Of a stretch of DNA of 64,000 bases, positions 32,867 to 43,194 are shown one piece after another. The position numbers and the translations under genes were made by a program. The DNA is taken from positions 2,356,001-2,420,000 of the forward strand of contig JAULSN010000009.1 in NCBI GenBank assembly GCA_033439765.1, written 5' to 3'. The first letter of the stretch is position 1, and each line of letters begins with the position of its first letter. The notes beneath the pieces were generated by a model. The model was not told the DNA's origin. It saw only the letters and a program-made list of their open reading frames with translations, and did no database searches. This DNA is from Lasiosphaeria ovina. Lineage: Eukaryota; Ascomycota; Sordariomycetes; Sordariales; Lasiosphaeriaceae.

Positions 32867-33322
32867 AGAGAAGGAAAATTAGGGTACCTAGGGGGGTGTT
32901 GCGTGGGAGACATTATTTCTAGGGGGTTTGGCCTTTTTTCAGTTTAAATCCCCTAATTACTTGCCGCTCTATTATAATTCGCTTGATTTGCCGGTTGTGC
33001 TTGATTGCCTGGGGGGGTTTTGAGAAAAGAGACCTGTATTGTTTTATAAAGAAATAATATGCATTATTATTTTGTAAAGATTACAGAAAGTCTAGTATTG
33101 CGGTAACAAGTGAATAACCCAGGACACACTCGCCGTCTGTTATTCCCAGCCTGCTTTGGATTTCAACGAGTACCAGCCAGCGTACAAATAAATGACCTAC
33201 CCCTTTATTATTGCGAATGATAGTTTTCACAAAGCAAAAGCAAGTCTACAGTTAAAGCCAAGAGCGCCTTTCCATACCTACCTAGGTACATATGACCGCG
33301 CAGAGCAATTTGGAGCGCGGGC
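32867..33322. other. Intergenic between convergent genes
   Basis: 456 bp, AT-rich around 33030-33100. It carries CCTACCTAGGTA-type motifs at 32883 and 33276. No gene. Confidence 0.5.
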
Positions 33323-34270
33323 TCATGAGCCGGCCCACGGATTCGTGGTGACGTCGAAAGTCAAGTTGGCAATGGCAATGCCACTGGAGGAGGCCTCGGC
33401 TGGCTGTGCCGTCGCGGGCGTTGCGGCATCGAAAGTGAAGTGTGCAATGCTGCTGAAAAAATCCTCAGCTGGCTCTGTCTTCGTGCGCGTCGTGGCGTCG
33501 ATGGTGCTGCCTTCGATACTAATGGAAGGATCCTCGGCTAACTCTGCCGCCGCGGGTGTTGCGAAATCGAGAATGAAGCTGTCAATACTGGAGGAGTCAC
33601 CAGCGAAGTCAGCTGCTGTGTCTGTCTCGACATCGAAAATGAAGCTGAAAATACTACTAGAAGAGTCATCGGCTAACTCTGTCGTATAAGTATGCGATTC
33701 GGGATGAGTCGAGGACTTCTCCTCTAGCCCGTCACCGTTCGAGTTTGTTGCTGGATGGGGCGGGTTAGAACTAACCCACGGGTTATCTTCGAGCTCGGTA
33801 TAGAATTTGCCTGCCTCAGGAGCTCTGTTGCTCTGATGGCCAGAAACAGGGTCGGGGCCTTGTCTTACTTGTGGTTGGAGGTCAAAGGAGGATCCGAAGC
33901 TGGCCTCTGGTTTGACCTCTAGGAAATATCCGGTGCTGGCCTCTGGCTCATAGACGTCAAGGAGGTGGACCGGGGCTGCTTCGCCAGCCAGGCACGCCTT
34001 GGTCGAGAATTTCTTGGAAAGCTTCTCGGCCTCGCGTTTTGCCTTCTGGATGCCCCCTTTGGCTTGCGACATAGACATCCGTGAGCCGCCACGCGCTGCC
34101 ATGCCGTACCGGATGGACTCTTCGGTTGCGTGGGGTGCGGGAGCCAACAGGGTGTATTCTATAAGAGAGCTCACACAGAATTCGCCGGCTTCGAAGATTA
34201 TGAGATCCTCCTGCTCGGGCTTGATTGCGGGTGCCGCGGCTTTCTTCTTCTTCCCGAGGCGCGAAGCCAT
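33323..34270 (-). CDS. Uncharacterised protein with degenerate 22-residue C-terminal repeats
   Basis: An uninterrupted frame of 315 residues from MASRLGKKKK (an in-frame ATG at 34294 would add 8). I recognise no family. The N terminus is basic (GKKKKAAA), followed by a possibly structured segment (EDLIIFEAGEFCVSSLIEYTLLAPAPHATEESIRYG), a basic helix (KAKREAEKLSKKF) and an acidic, Ser/Thr-rich C-terminal third. That third is built of about five degenerate units of ~22 residues, each reading roughly T-x-x-x-A-E/D-D-S-S-S-x-I-x-x-F-x-F-D-x-x-T. The conserved reading frame over degenerate repeats argues that it is, or was, translated. It may be a lineage-specific gene; short introns inside cannot be excluded. 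It is divergent from the polyglutamine gene. Confidence 0.5.
   Translation of the reverse strand: MASRLGKKKKAAAPAIKPEQEDLIIFEAGEFCVSSLIEYTLLAPAPHATEESIRYGMAARGGSRMSMSQAKGGIQKAKREAEKLSKKFSTKACLAGEAAPVHLLDVYEPEASTGYFLEVKPEASFGSSFDLQPQVRQGPDPVSGHQSNRAPEAGKFYTELEDNPWVSSNPPHPATNSNGDGLEEKSSTHPESHTYTTELADDSSSSIFSFIFDVETDTAADFAGDSSSIDSFILDFATPAAAELAEDPSISIEGSTIDATTRTKTEPAEDFFSSIAHFTFDAATPATAQPAEASSSGIAIANLTFDVTTNPWAGS
33330..33690 (-). repeat. Degenerate coding tandem repeat, about five units of 66-75 bp
   Basis: Protein-level units share an acidic-serine core followed by an I-x-x-F-x-F/L-D-x-x-T pattern. DNA identity between units is low, so the array is old. Confidence 0.6.
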
Positions 34271-34294
34271 AAAAGACACGGAGGGCCACTTCAT

Positions 34295-34889
34295 ATTGAC
34301 TGTCCTATTGGGTACTAAGATACAAATAGGGCCAAGATTAAGGAGCCGAAGTCGAGCTCGCTAGCTGCTGAAATGCTTATGATACCTCTTGAATTAAGCC
34401 CACCAGTGGATTCCGAGTTGCAGCAGAACTACGAATTCCATGTAAACCCAGCCGAAACCGTCGTTTCGGGAAACAGGTCAGGACTACCTCACAAACGACC
34501 GAGTCTTGGGAAATTGCATGTTAAATTGCGAGAGAACGGACTTGCCGAGTCCGAAACAAAGAGAAGTTGCTGCAGTCGATAATGAAATTGTTATAGACTA
34601 GGAGCGACAATTTTGGCACAAAGGAGCCGAGCAAAGACCAAAGGGGCTGTGAAGCCATGGCATTGTCTCGCCAGCCAGTATGACAGTAATAGTAACTTCC
34701 TTTTGTCGAGTAGAGCTGGTATATAACGCAAACAGGCCCACGCCCTCCTCGCGTGAGCCGAAGTTGTTTTGGAACAGACAATACTGTACATACAAATCGA
34801 AAATAAGTTCCGTTCGAAAACATCAAAACAACATCAACAGGAAATTCACAAGAAGAGGCAAGAAAAAACAGGGAATAGAGCAACACAAA
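34295..34889. other. Divergent promoter region
   Basis: About 600 bp between two divergent lineage-specific genes; AT-richer than its flanks. No gene. Confidence 0.45.
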
Positions 34890-35861
34890 ATGTGTCAGTA
34901 TACCGCTGTCCACTACACGTGTGGGCATTGGAAAAGAAAAGGCAAGTTCCAGGAATGCAGCCGATGGAGAGAGATGATCAAGAAAGCAACGTTCCGCCAG
35001 CTCCTCTTTGGTAAGGTCGGCTCGTGTCTGGATTTGAGAGAAGACGCCATCCCCATGCGGAGCCAATGCTACGAGTGCCGGGTAGGTAAGTATCCTCACA
35101 GAAGCCGCTCAGAGGCTGCCGCTCTCAAGTCCAGCATCCGAGTCGTAAAAGGGACAGCGCGCGGAACAACCGGCGTCTTCCTCGAACAAGGCGAGGCTCA
35201 GGCGGCCGCAGCCCATGAGTATCCAGCGGCTGCCAGCGACTTTCGCCTCGCACAACACGGCGAAGCCTCCCGCGCTGCCACGGCGGCCCGGGACAGCCGC
35301 AGAAACGGCGGCCTCTATGACAATCCTCACCTGCCTCGCCTAGACACCAGAGAGAGACGCGTAGCCACAAAGACCCCACTGCGCCGCATCCAGTCCAGGA
35401 CCGGAGACATACTTTGGGTGCAGAGCTTCGACGACGACGAGCCTGCCGAGCCTCGCGCTCAGCGTCCAGCAGCGCCGCTCCTCCTCAACAAGCCCCTGCC
35501 GCCGCTCCCGCTCGAACCTTACCCGCGACCGCTAGAGCGCAGGCCGGCAGTCAGGGGCACCACGAAACAGGGAGGCAGCTCCTACCTCAACCCCTACGCC
35601 GGGGCGGAAGGTTACAGAAGCCAGAGACTCGTAGGCAAGGTGGAGCATGTCCGAGACGGCTGGCCGCACATTGGGCTCGAATCTCGGACGACGCAGCACC
35701 AGCAGCAGCAGCCGCAAAGGGTAAGACCAAAACTGAGACTCGACACTAACCTGCCCACAGCAGACGAATGGGTCCAGCAACAGTATCGTGTTATTGCCCA
35801 GCACGGGCAGCAGAGTCAGCAGCAGCAACTACAGCAGCGTCCGCAGCAACAAGAAAAACAA

Positions 35862-35897
<36 letters not shown>

Positions 35898-36077
35898 AAA
35901 AGCCAGCAGGGACACGTCTGGGAGGGGCCAAAGTACAAGCAGAAAAAGCCATCCGTAACGTCCGTCCGGTCCGGCACGTCGTCGACCAAGAGCTGGCTCC
36001 GGCGGCTGGTCAGCCCCAGCAGCCCCGACGACGAGTGGGTGTCGCTGGATGCGTCTCGCATCGAGCAGGGCCGGTAG
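34890..36077 (+). CDS. Uncharacterised cysteine-motif protein with polyglutamine tract
   Basis: One exon, 395 residues from MCQYTAVHYTCGHWKRKGKFQEC, an ATG preceded by ACACAAA. The frame is open further upstream, but that part has no coding character. The N-terminal ~70 residues contain Cys/His pairs (CQY...HYTCGHW...C...C...CYEC) that could bind a metal, a pattern I know from other fungal proteins of unknown function. The middle is basic and proline-rich (PLPPLPLEPYPRPLERRP). Near residues 313-340 there is a glutamine-rich stretch with about thirteen consecutive Q encoded by CAG/CAA. The C terminus (SVRSGTSSTKSWLRRLVSPSSPDDEWVSLDASRIEQGR) looks ordered. Function unknown; nuclear or signalling roles would be guesses. 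Confidence 0.65.
35865..35894 (+). repeat. Pure (CAG)10 coding microsatellite
   Basis: Ten uninterrupted CAG codons inside a longer CAA/CAG glutamine tract of the gene at 34890-36077; likely length-variable between strains. Confidence 0.95.
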
Positions 36078-36795
36078 GAGGCAAGCCACGCAAGCGAAGA
36101 CAAGGTAAGGCAAAACAAGGCAAGGTAAGGCAAGGCGGTAGGTACCCAGACAGAGGGTCTCCTCTCATCTGCCTACGTATATATCAGCTCCTTTGTTATA
36201 CAGCAAGGAAGGTAGATACCAGGTAGGGGGGGACGGTAGGTGCATCTCCGGGCATAGTCGCAAAGGCGTTGCTTCTTTGTCAAAGCATTGGGGATTTCGA
36301 GATCATCTGTCAGGTAAGTCACCAAGAAGGTAGGATGGAGTCTTTGTTGCGTCGTGTTATACAGTGCTGGATTGTGCCATGGCAAGAGACGAGGTTATGA
36401 TGAGTTAATGAGACGCAATTAGCATAAACCTTTATAAAAATAGAAATAAAGATAAAGCATTGTTGTAAAGACTATTGGCCGTTTTGTTGCCGAATTTATC
36501 GTGTTTATTGTAAAATGTTGGTGAGTTTTTGTACTGGGCTGGGTTGCCAACAGAATTCAGTGCCAAAGAATTGAGGCTGCCCCCCGGGCTCACCTCGGTG
36601 AACAACCCCCCCTGGTCGCATCATGCCACTAGCCAGCAAGACCAAGCTGTGGACCCGCTTTATTGTTTTGCCGACCTCGACTCTCTAATTCGGCATCGAA
36701 ATTTCTAACCTTGCAGCATCCAGCCTAGCGAATCGTCAAACCACCACCTCCACACCCGAACTGCCTCGAGTCCGCAGCCCAATCCGCCGCCCGCC
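36078..36795. other. Intergenic, promoter of the mitochondrial L21 gene
   Basis: 718 bp. It begins with a short AAGGTAAGGC/AAGGCAAGG repeat (about 36103-36138); otherwise no gene. Confidence 0.5.
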
Positions 36796-37533
36796 ATGAG
36801 CAGGGCCCTGCTGCGCTCCGCGCTGGAGCTGCGCACGCCCATCACACGCTTGCCACCGCCCTTTCTGCTGCCCATCCCCATCCGCTCCCGAGCCAACGCC
36901 CTGGCTGTCGCTCCCGCCGCCGCCGCCGCCACCGCCCGCTTCTTCAACCAGACGACACAGATCGTCGACCCGCCCATCGCGTCGTCCATCCTCGCCGACG
37001 CCGGCCGGACACCCACACAACCCCCCACAGCACCAGCCCCAGCAGCAGCACCGGTGGCGGGCATCTCCAAAATCTCCGCGGCCCTCTCCACGCAGATACC
37101 ACAACCGCCGCCGCCGGCACGCACCAGCACGGAGCCGCTCAGCGAGTCGGTGCGCACGCTGCTGCCGCTGCTGGCGGCACAGCCGGGGCACTACGCGACG
37201 GCGCATATCCACGGGCGGCCGTACCTGGTGACGGCGGGCGACCTGGTGCGGCTGCCGTTCAAGATGCCGGGGGTGGCGCCGGGCGACGTGCTGCGGCTGA
37301 CGCGCGCCACGGCCGTCGGCAGCCGCGACTTCACGCTCACGGGCGCGCCGTGGGTCGACGAGCGCGTCTTCGAGTGCCGCGCCGTCGTGCTCGGCACCGA
37401 GTCGGAGCCCATGCGCGTGCTCATCAAGAAGAAGCGCCGCCAGCGCCGCGCCAAGCGCGTCGAGAGCAAGCACCGCTTTACCGTCCTGCGCATCAGCGAG
37501 CTGAGGATCTGCGGCGAGGTTGTGGCTGCGTAG
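36796..37533 (+). CDS. Mitochondrial large-subunit ribosomal protein bL21m (Mrpl49 type)
   Basis: One exon, 245 residues. The N terminus (MSRALLRSALELRTPITRLPPP...ARFFNQT) is a mitochondrial targeting sequence. A proline/alanine-rich linker runs to about residue 115. The L21 domain follows: HYATAHIHGRPYLVTAGDLVRLPFKMPGV, GDVLRLTRATAVGSRDFTLTGAPWVDERVFECRAVVLG, and the basic C-terminal strand KKKRRQRRAKRVESKHRFTVLRISEL. These match the fungal mitochondrial L21 family, in which the SRDFTL and SKHRFT motifs are diagnostic. It acts in the large subunit of the mitochondrial ribosome. It converges with mps1 across 1.2 kb. Confidence 0.93.
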   Translation: MSRALLRSALELRTPITRLPPPFLLPIPIRSRANALAVAPAAAAATARFFNQTTQIVDPPIASSILADAGRTPTQPPTAPAPAAAPVAGISKISAALSTQIPQPPPPARTSTEPLSESVRTLLPLLAAQPGHYATAHIHGRPYLVTAGDLVRLPFKMPGVAPGDVLRLTRATAVGSRDFTLTGAPWVDERVFECRAVVLGTESEPMRVLIKKKRRQRRAKRVESKHRFTVLRISELRICGEVVAA

Positions 37534-38728
37534 CTGTGATATGGGGGAAGGGGTGACGGACGGCGCCGTCACGGGACGGTATCTTGTTTGAACAAGAGGT
37601 TGGCTGGCTGTAAGATGATGATTTGGGAGGGGGGCTCTGCAGACACAGACGCATGAAATACGTGCCTTGCAGTGCGTTATACATAATGTACCATGCTTGT
37701 TCCGCTGCGTTTGCCATGGTGAATGCAGCTGCGTGGTTCTGCTCGACATGTCCGTCCTTCCCCTTTCGGTGACGTCGTGGCCGCTGAATCTAAAGGCCGT
37801 GTCATCGGATTGCGTGTTGTAGTATCTCTCTGCCATTGTGCGTGATTGCCATTGACAAGACTTTCGAAGCGTTTAAACCCAGTTGTACATGAGACACATC
37901 ACGACTCTACACGGCGATACCGACATGGCAAAACCGAGTCGGCTCTTTGCTGACCGCAGAAAGACAACGCGGTAGCAAACGTGGCGCGTGGCAGTGCAGT
38001 GCAGTGCAGTGTCATAATTCATCATGCGACACGGCAGACATGTATAGTCAGAGAATGACAGAAAAAATCCGTGGATGAATGGACAGAGCAGTATGGACAG
38101 CCCGCCTCTTCCCGCCTCAAGTAGAGTATCTATACACACATGAATACATATACGTGAAAGAAACCACTCCGCACACTCCAGCTTGGCTCTTAATCCCGCC
38201 TCTATGGACACGACACGAGGAGATAACGAACGACGACAATGAAACAGGGCAGACAGCTAACGAAACAAAAAATAGTCGATGACAATAATAAACGGCTGTA
38301 TCTGTTTTCACAACATGATCCCTTCTTTACTCAATCAATGAATCAACCAATCAATCTGCCACCCTCTCTCTCTCTCTCCCCGTCTTACTTGGTATCATAA
38401 CAAAAAAAAAACACTCCAAAAGAAAAGACTCTCCTTCAAGCTCTCGCATTTGTCCAACACGAGACTGTCCATCCAAAGCTTGAGACTTGGCGAGGGAAAA
38501 CAAGAACAGAACACTACATTGACAAAAAAGAAAACTCCAAACTCTTTCCAACTCCCCTCCAGCCTCTCGGCTCACACATCAATATACAGAAAACTTCCCG
38601 TTTCCTCACCGCCCCTCCAATCTTTGTACAAAATAAACTGCGTTTTTCGAGTTTCCGACACAACACAAAATCCACAGCCAGGCGGGTCAGCTGCTATTAT
38701 TAAAGGCGACCTCAAGCTATCGCCATCG
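37534..38728. other. Intergenic between convergent bL21m gene and mps1
   Basis: 1.2 kb between stop codons, with GTGCA repeats near 37992-38011 and CT runs near 38363-38380. The frames here are short. Long 3' UTRs are likely. Confidence 0.45.
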
Positions 38729-41657
38729 TCACCTGGCACCAGCACCAGCAACGGCGCCCGCATTGTTACTGCCGCCGCCGCCGCCGCTGCCACCACCGCC
38801 ACCACTGTTCGCCGTGACGGCCTTGCGGACGCTGGCCCAGTAGGCGTTGGGCCAGGTCGAAATGGCCTCGCCGTCGGACGGCAGGCGCTCCTTGCAGCGC
38901 TGGACGACGCTCTGGATGATGCGGGCGAGCAGCTCCTCGGTGACGGGGAGGACCTTTGCGGGGTCGGCGGCAACGACGGCGGGGTCGAACTCGAGCGGGT
39001 AGAGGAAGGGGTCTGTGTGGGCGAGCAGGTCGGCGCACGTGGGGCGGTCGCGCTGCTCGCGCGCGAGGCAGCGGCGCATGGTGCGCAGCAGGCTGGGCGG
39101 CACGCGCGAGCCGTCGTCGGTCACGTCGGGGAACTCAATCGCATACCCCCAGTTGATGATGGCCTGGCACCGCGCCATCTGGTTGGCGATCTTGCCGAAC
39201 GGCGGCAGCCCGTACACCATCTGGTATAGGATGCAGCCCAGGCTCCACACATCGCTGGGCTTCCCGAGCTTCATGAGTTTTGGCGCGCCGCCTTTGGAGT
39301 GGTGGTGGTGCTGGAGGGGTGCCGGCACGCAGAACTTGCCGTTGTGTGCCGCCGTGAAGGCGTACTGGCTCGAGTCCATCAGCGACTCGGGCGACATGTA
39401 GTTGGGCGTGCCGATCTGTGTTTCGCGGTGCACGTTGACCGTCATGTCGGTCTGGATGGCGTTGGCGATGCCAAAGTCGATGAGCTTGAGCCGCCCCTGT
39501 ACTAGTACGAAGTTGGCCGGCTTCAGGTCGCTGTGTACCACGTCGCGCGCGTGCACCGCCTGCACGCACTCGAGCATCTCCTTCCAGTAGTACCGGATGA
39601 ACACGGGGTCTAGCCGCGACCCCTCGGGCGTGCTCCGGCTCTTGAGCAGCGTGTTGAAGTCCAGCTCGCCCACTTCCATCAGCTGTTTCGTGGCGGTTAG
39701 CAAAGAGGACAGAGCAATGGGGGATGGGGGGGGGGGGGGGGTTTCGGACTCAAAGACTTACCACGCTGAGCATCTGCTTCTCGATGTTTAGCTCGTGGTC
39801 GATAAGCTGAATCACGCGGTCGACTTTATCCAGTCTCTCTAGGAGATCGATCTCGCCCTTGAAGCCCTTCACCGTGTTCTCGTCGGCGTTCTCGAGCGAC
39901 ACGCGCTTGAGGGCCAGCATCTTGCCGCTGTCGGTCGACACCCGGTACACCTTGCCAGACCCGCCTCGCCCTATGCAGTCGATGCGCGTATACGTCTTGC
40001 CGTTGACCCTGAGCAAGACCTGGCGCTTCTTATTGCCCTGGGCGGCGGCAGAAGCCCCGGCGGTAGCCGTGGCGGTCTCGACGAGCGACATTTTGGGCGG
40101 CGGCGGCGGCGGCGGTGCCCGATGCGGCGTGTTGCGGCTTTTGGGCGCTAGCGCCTTGCGCTCGGGAGACGCTTGTACAGCTTGCGCGGCCAGCCCGATG
40201 TCGACACGGCGCGGCTGGGCCTGGGCGCCCACATCTTTCTCTATCAACACCGACGACGCTAGGTTTACGAGTTTGAACGCCGCCGGCGCCTCGTTCTCCT
40301 TGTCGTGGCCCGACGGCAGCTCGGGCGGCTGCAGTGGGGCCCTGTACGCTAGCTCCGCGTGGCTTCTTTCTGCCTCTTTCTGTTGCGACGCTGCGAGGGC
40401 CGCGTTGGAGGCTTGCCTGTGGATGGCTGCTCTGGCCGGGTCCCTGGCACTAACAGGGCTCCCCGAGGCTGCTGCATAATCCCGATGGCTCGACGCGAAG
40501 AAGGACGATGCTGGCTGATCGCCCATGCCGCCATCCATATACTGCTGCTGCTGCTGCTGCTGCTGGCTCTCGGGTTCCTGACTCGAGCCCATGCCTTCGC
40601 CCTCGCCTTGCCCATCGGCGTCCTCTTCGCTCTGCCTCCGCCGTCCCCGCCGGGCTGGGCCGCTGAGAAAGCTGCCTGGCACCTTTCCGACCCGCTTGAC
40701 TCGCATCGAGCTCTGCGGCGCGGCGGGCTGGGGCCGCCCGACGGTTGCAGGATCGTCGGGCATCTCTTGGTCGCTGTATCCCGACGACTTCTTGGAGACG
40801 CCGGAAGACGGCCCCCCTGAAAGTCTCGCCTTGTTTCCCGACGACCCGACGGCAATTCGGACGGTCCGCAGCGGTAGCACGGGCGTGTTGACATCCGGGA
40901 GCACGTCCTGTTGCGGTGCAGGCTGTTCCGGCTGTGGTGCAGGCAGAACGACGGGTAGAGAAATAGGAACATTCTTCTCCTCGAGTCTTTCCCCGCTCTC
41001 CAGTCTCTTACCCCTAGTCGACGCAGAGAGAGACCTTCGGAGCCCGAGCTGCAGACCTCCGCTGGCGAGGGCTGCTCCGGTGGCCGGGGCCGTGTTGCTG
41101 AGGCGGACGACGCGTTTCCTCGGGGCTGGGCTGGTTTCCCGGCTGCGAACTGGTGACGACGGCCTCGAAGAGGGCAGTTGGACACTACCGGCCCGCACAT
41201 GGCGTCTGGGCTCGCGTTGCCGCACACTCTCTCGCCCGGGCTCTCTGTCCTCGGACAGCGCAGACGTCGACGCAGCCATCGCGCTCCTCCTAGTGACAAC
41301 GCGAGTGGCTGGCCGGGCCGGCGGCTGTGCGGCGGACAACGCCTCGGAGCCGTTACCGTCGTTCAGCAGGGCCTTTGTCAAGGCGCTCAGCTTCATGGGC
41401 ACGGGCATTTCGTCGTCAGAGCTGTCGTTCAGCGTCGAGTACTGCTGGGACTGGGACTGGGACTGGGACTGGGACTGCGACCTGTTCTCCTTTCCCGCGG
41501 CGGCGGCTAGGGATAGGCTGGCCGGGTTTGACTCGCTCCGGCCGAGTTGGCTTTTCGAAGCCGGACGGCGCAGGGCCTGGCGCGCTGAAGTCCTCCGTCC
41601 CAGCGACGTGAAGTGGCTGCCGGCGCCAACTGGCGTCGGAGATGCCATGTCGCTCAT
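38729..41657 (-). CDS. mps1: Dual-specificity kinase Mps1/TTK (spindle checkpoint)
   Basis: Conserved kinase that starts spindle-assembly checkpoint signalling at kinetochores by phosphorylating Knl1/Spc105. Two exons, 41657-39762 and 39682-38729, 2850 nt, 949 residues. The N-terminal ~540 residues are disordered, with an SQ dipeptide run, a glutamine tract (about residue 365) and many Ser/Pro sites. The kinase domain begins near 545: YTRIDCIGRGGSGKVYRVS (Gly loop), MLALKRV (catalytic Lys), DRVIQLIDHEL. Across the 79-nt intron come VLMEVGELDFNTLL and the catalytic loop HSDLKPANF (HSD instead of HRD, diagnostic for Mps1) at about 682. IDFGIANAI and the activation segment IGTPNYMSPESL follow, with DVWSLGCILYQMVYGLPPF after them. 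The C-terminal tail is glycine/alanine-rich. The intron holds a 16-C tract. Confidence 0.96.
39726..39741. repeat. G16 (C16 on the coding strand) tract in the mps1 intron
   Basis: Sixteen consecutive G on the plus strand, within the 79-nt mps1 intron, where it forms an all-C tract in the transcript. Confidence 0.9.
40542..40565 (-). repeat. (CAG)8 glutamine codon run in mps1
   Basis: Eight CAG codons on the coding strand, giving a polyglutamine stretch in the disordered region of Mps1. Confidence 0.95.
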
Positions 41658-42724
41658 TGTGTTGGCTGGCCCTCTTATTGTTGATATTTATCGTTGTTTA
41701 GCACCGGACGTTCGGCCGGGAGGGCTTGCGTCTGATTGTGTCTCGCTGTGTTGTTGATGTTTCGCCGCTTGGCAGGCCGGGTGCTGCGGGTGCTGCGGGT
41801 GCTGCTGGTGCCGGCGATGCTTGTCGTGGGCCTCGTCGCTCTGGCGCCAATCCGCGTCGGTCACCCTCGCTTTTCTCCCTCGTCTTCGCGCGCAAAGCAA
41901 AGCGATTGCAATTCTGTAGAGCCAAAAAATTGTCGATCGACGTGTCCTATCAGCTCATCGACCAAGCTTTCGCATTTTTACCAAGAAGCAAGTAATGTGG
42001 CGCGAGTGCGGCAGGTTGGCCCCAGGAGGATGGATGGGTGACGGGGAGCTTTTCCCACTAACGCTACCGAGAGGCCCTTGCTTCGAGTATTTTGGTTTCC
42101 AAGCTTTTGGCCAATTAGAGCCAATCGTTCTTTTAACCCCCGTTGCTCCCAGCAACCAGCAACCACCGTACTGTGCAACGGTTCATCTCAGCGAAGACGC
42201 TAAAATTGCCAAGCGTCGTGTCAGCTGAAATTATGCATGGATGCAAACAAGCTGCCTCAGGCAGAAAATGCAGCTTGCAGCTTGCAGCCATGGAGCTTCA
42301 GCTTCTGCCGAACCAATGGTGCCGTTTCCACAACAGTTTACCGACCCAATGATTCGGAACATCACAATGTACCGACCGTCCAATGGCCCAAATGTAGTTA
42401 TGACTACAAAGTACGTAATTCGAAGACGAGGGGTCACAGCCAAGACAAGAGTGTGCACAGTAAAAGAGCAGCGGGTCATGGCCACAAGTAACACAAACGG
42501 TAGTTGCAGAGGAGCGCTCCGAAGAAAGCCTGGTATTTTTATTGTCCTGCCTAAACGCCGTCCAGTGCCTTCACAGGCACATCCTCGTAAATCGAGAAGG
42601 TCGACATACGCCGTCCAGACAGCTTCCCTACCAATAGCTTTGCCACCACGCGACGAGATGGCCAAGCCTAGTCGGAGATTCCCACCCTGTGCTTGATATT
42701 TTTGACTGCAATAGAGCAAGAAAT
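41658..42724. other. Intergenic, mps1 promoter region
   Basis: 1.07 kb upstream of mps1, bounded by the 3' end of rpp2 on the same strand. It contains five CCAAT pentamers on the plus strand (entry below). No gene. Confidence 0.5.
42110..42384 (+). promoter_or_regulatory. Cluster of CCAAT boxes
   Basis: CCAAT occurs near 42110, 42121, 42313, 42346 and 42380 on the plus strand, about 450-730 bp upstream of the mps1 start. CCAAT is bound by the Hap2/3/5 complex in fungi. A functional role is inferred only from clustering. Confidence 0.3.
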
Positions 42725-43194
42725 TTAGTCGAAAAGACCGAATCCCATGTCGTCGTCGGACTCCTCTTTCTCTGTACATGTGTTAGCTTGACCGTCTCAG
42801 TATATAATGTTCCAGCAGACTGCTTCTTACCCTCCTCCTTCTCTTCGGCCTTGGGAGCGTCGCTGGTAGCGGCACCAGCGGCGGCACCACCAGCAGAGGG
42901 GGCAGCGCCACCACCGCCACCGGACGGAACCGATGCGAGCTTGGCGGAGCCCTCGGAGATTAACTAAAGTCCTCTCCGTTAGCATTATTCGAGTCGGTAT
43001 GTGGCATCGATGCCAGGAGATAGACAATTTCGTACGGTGTTGATGTCCTTGCCCTTGAGCTCGGATAGCAGGCTCGTGAGGCGATCATCGTCGGCCTCGA
43101 TGCCAACAGACTCAAGGACGGCCTTGACGTCCTTGGCGCTGGGGGAGGCGTTGCCGCCGAGCCCGAGGAGGAGATACGCAGCCAGGTGCTTCAT
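42725..43194 (-). CDS. rpp2: 60S acidic stalk protein P2
   Basis: Component of the lateral stalk of the large ribosomal subunit that recruits elongation factors. Three exons, 43194-43036, 42963-42831 and 42771-42725, 339 nt, 112 residues, the normal size. The dimerisation domain reads [55 protein letters not shown]. It is followed by a Gly/Ala-rich hinge and the universal acidic end, [15 protein letters not shown]. The third exon encodes exactly that terminal tail. Identification rests on both ends of the protein. The neighbouring divergent gene is spt2. Confidence 0.98.

Noticed and set aside
36736..37836. 366-codon frame antisense to the mitochondrial L21 gene
   Set aside because: Shadow frame; the plus strand encodes recognised L21 motifs.
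40591..41757. 388-codon frame antisense to mps1
   Set aside because: Shadow of the S/R/P-rich disordered half of Mps1 on the opposite strand.
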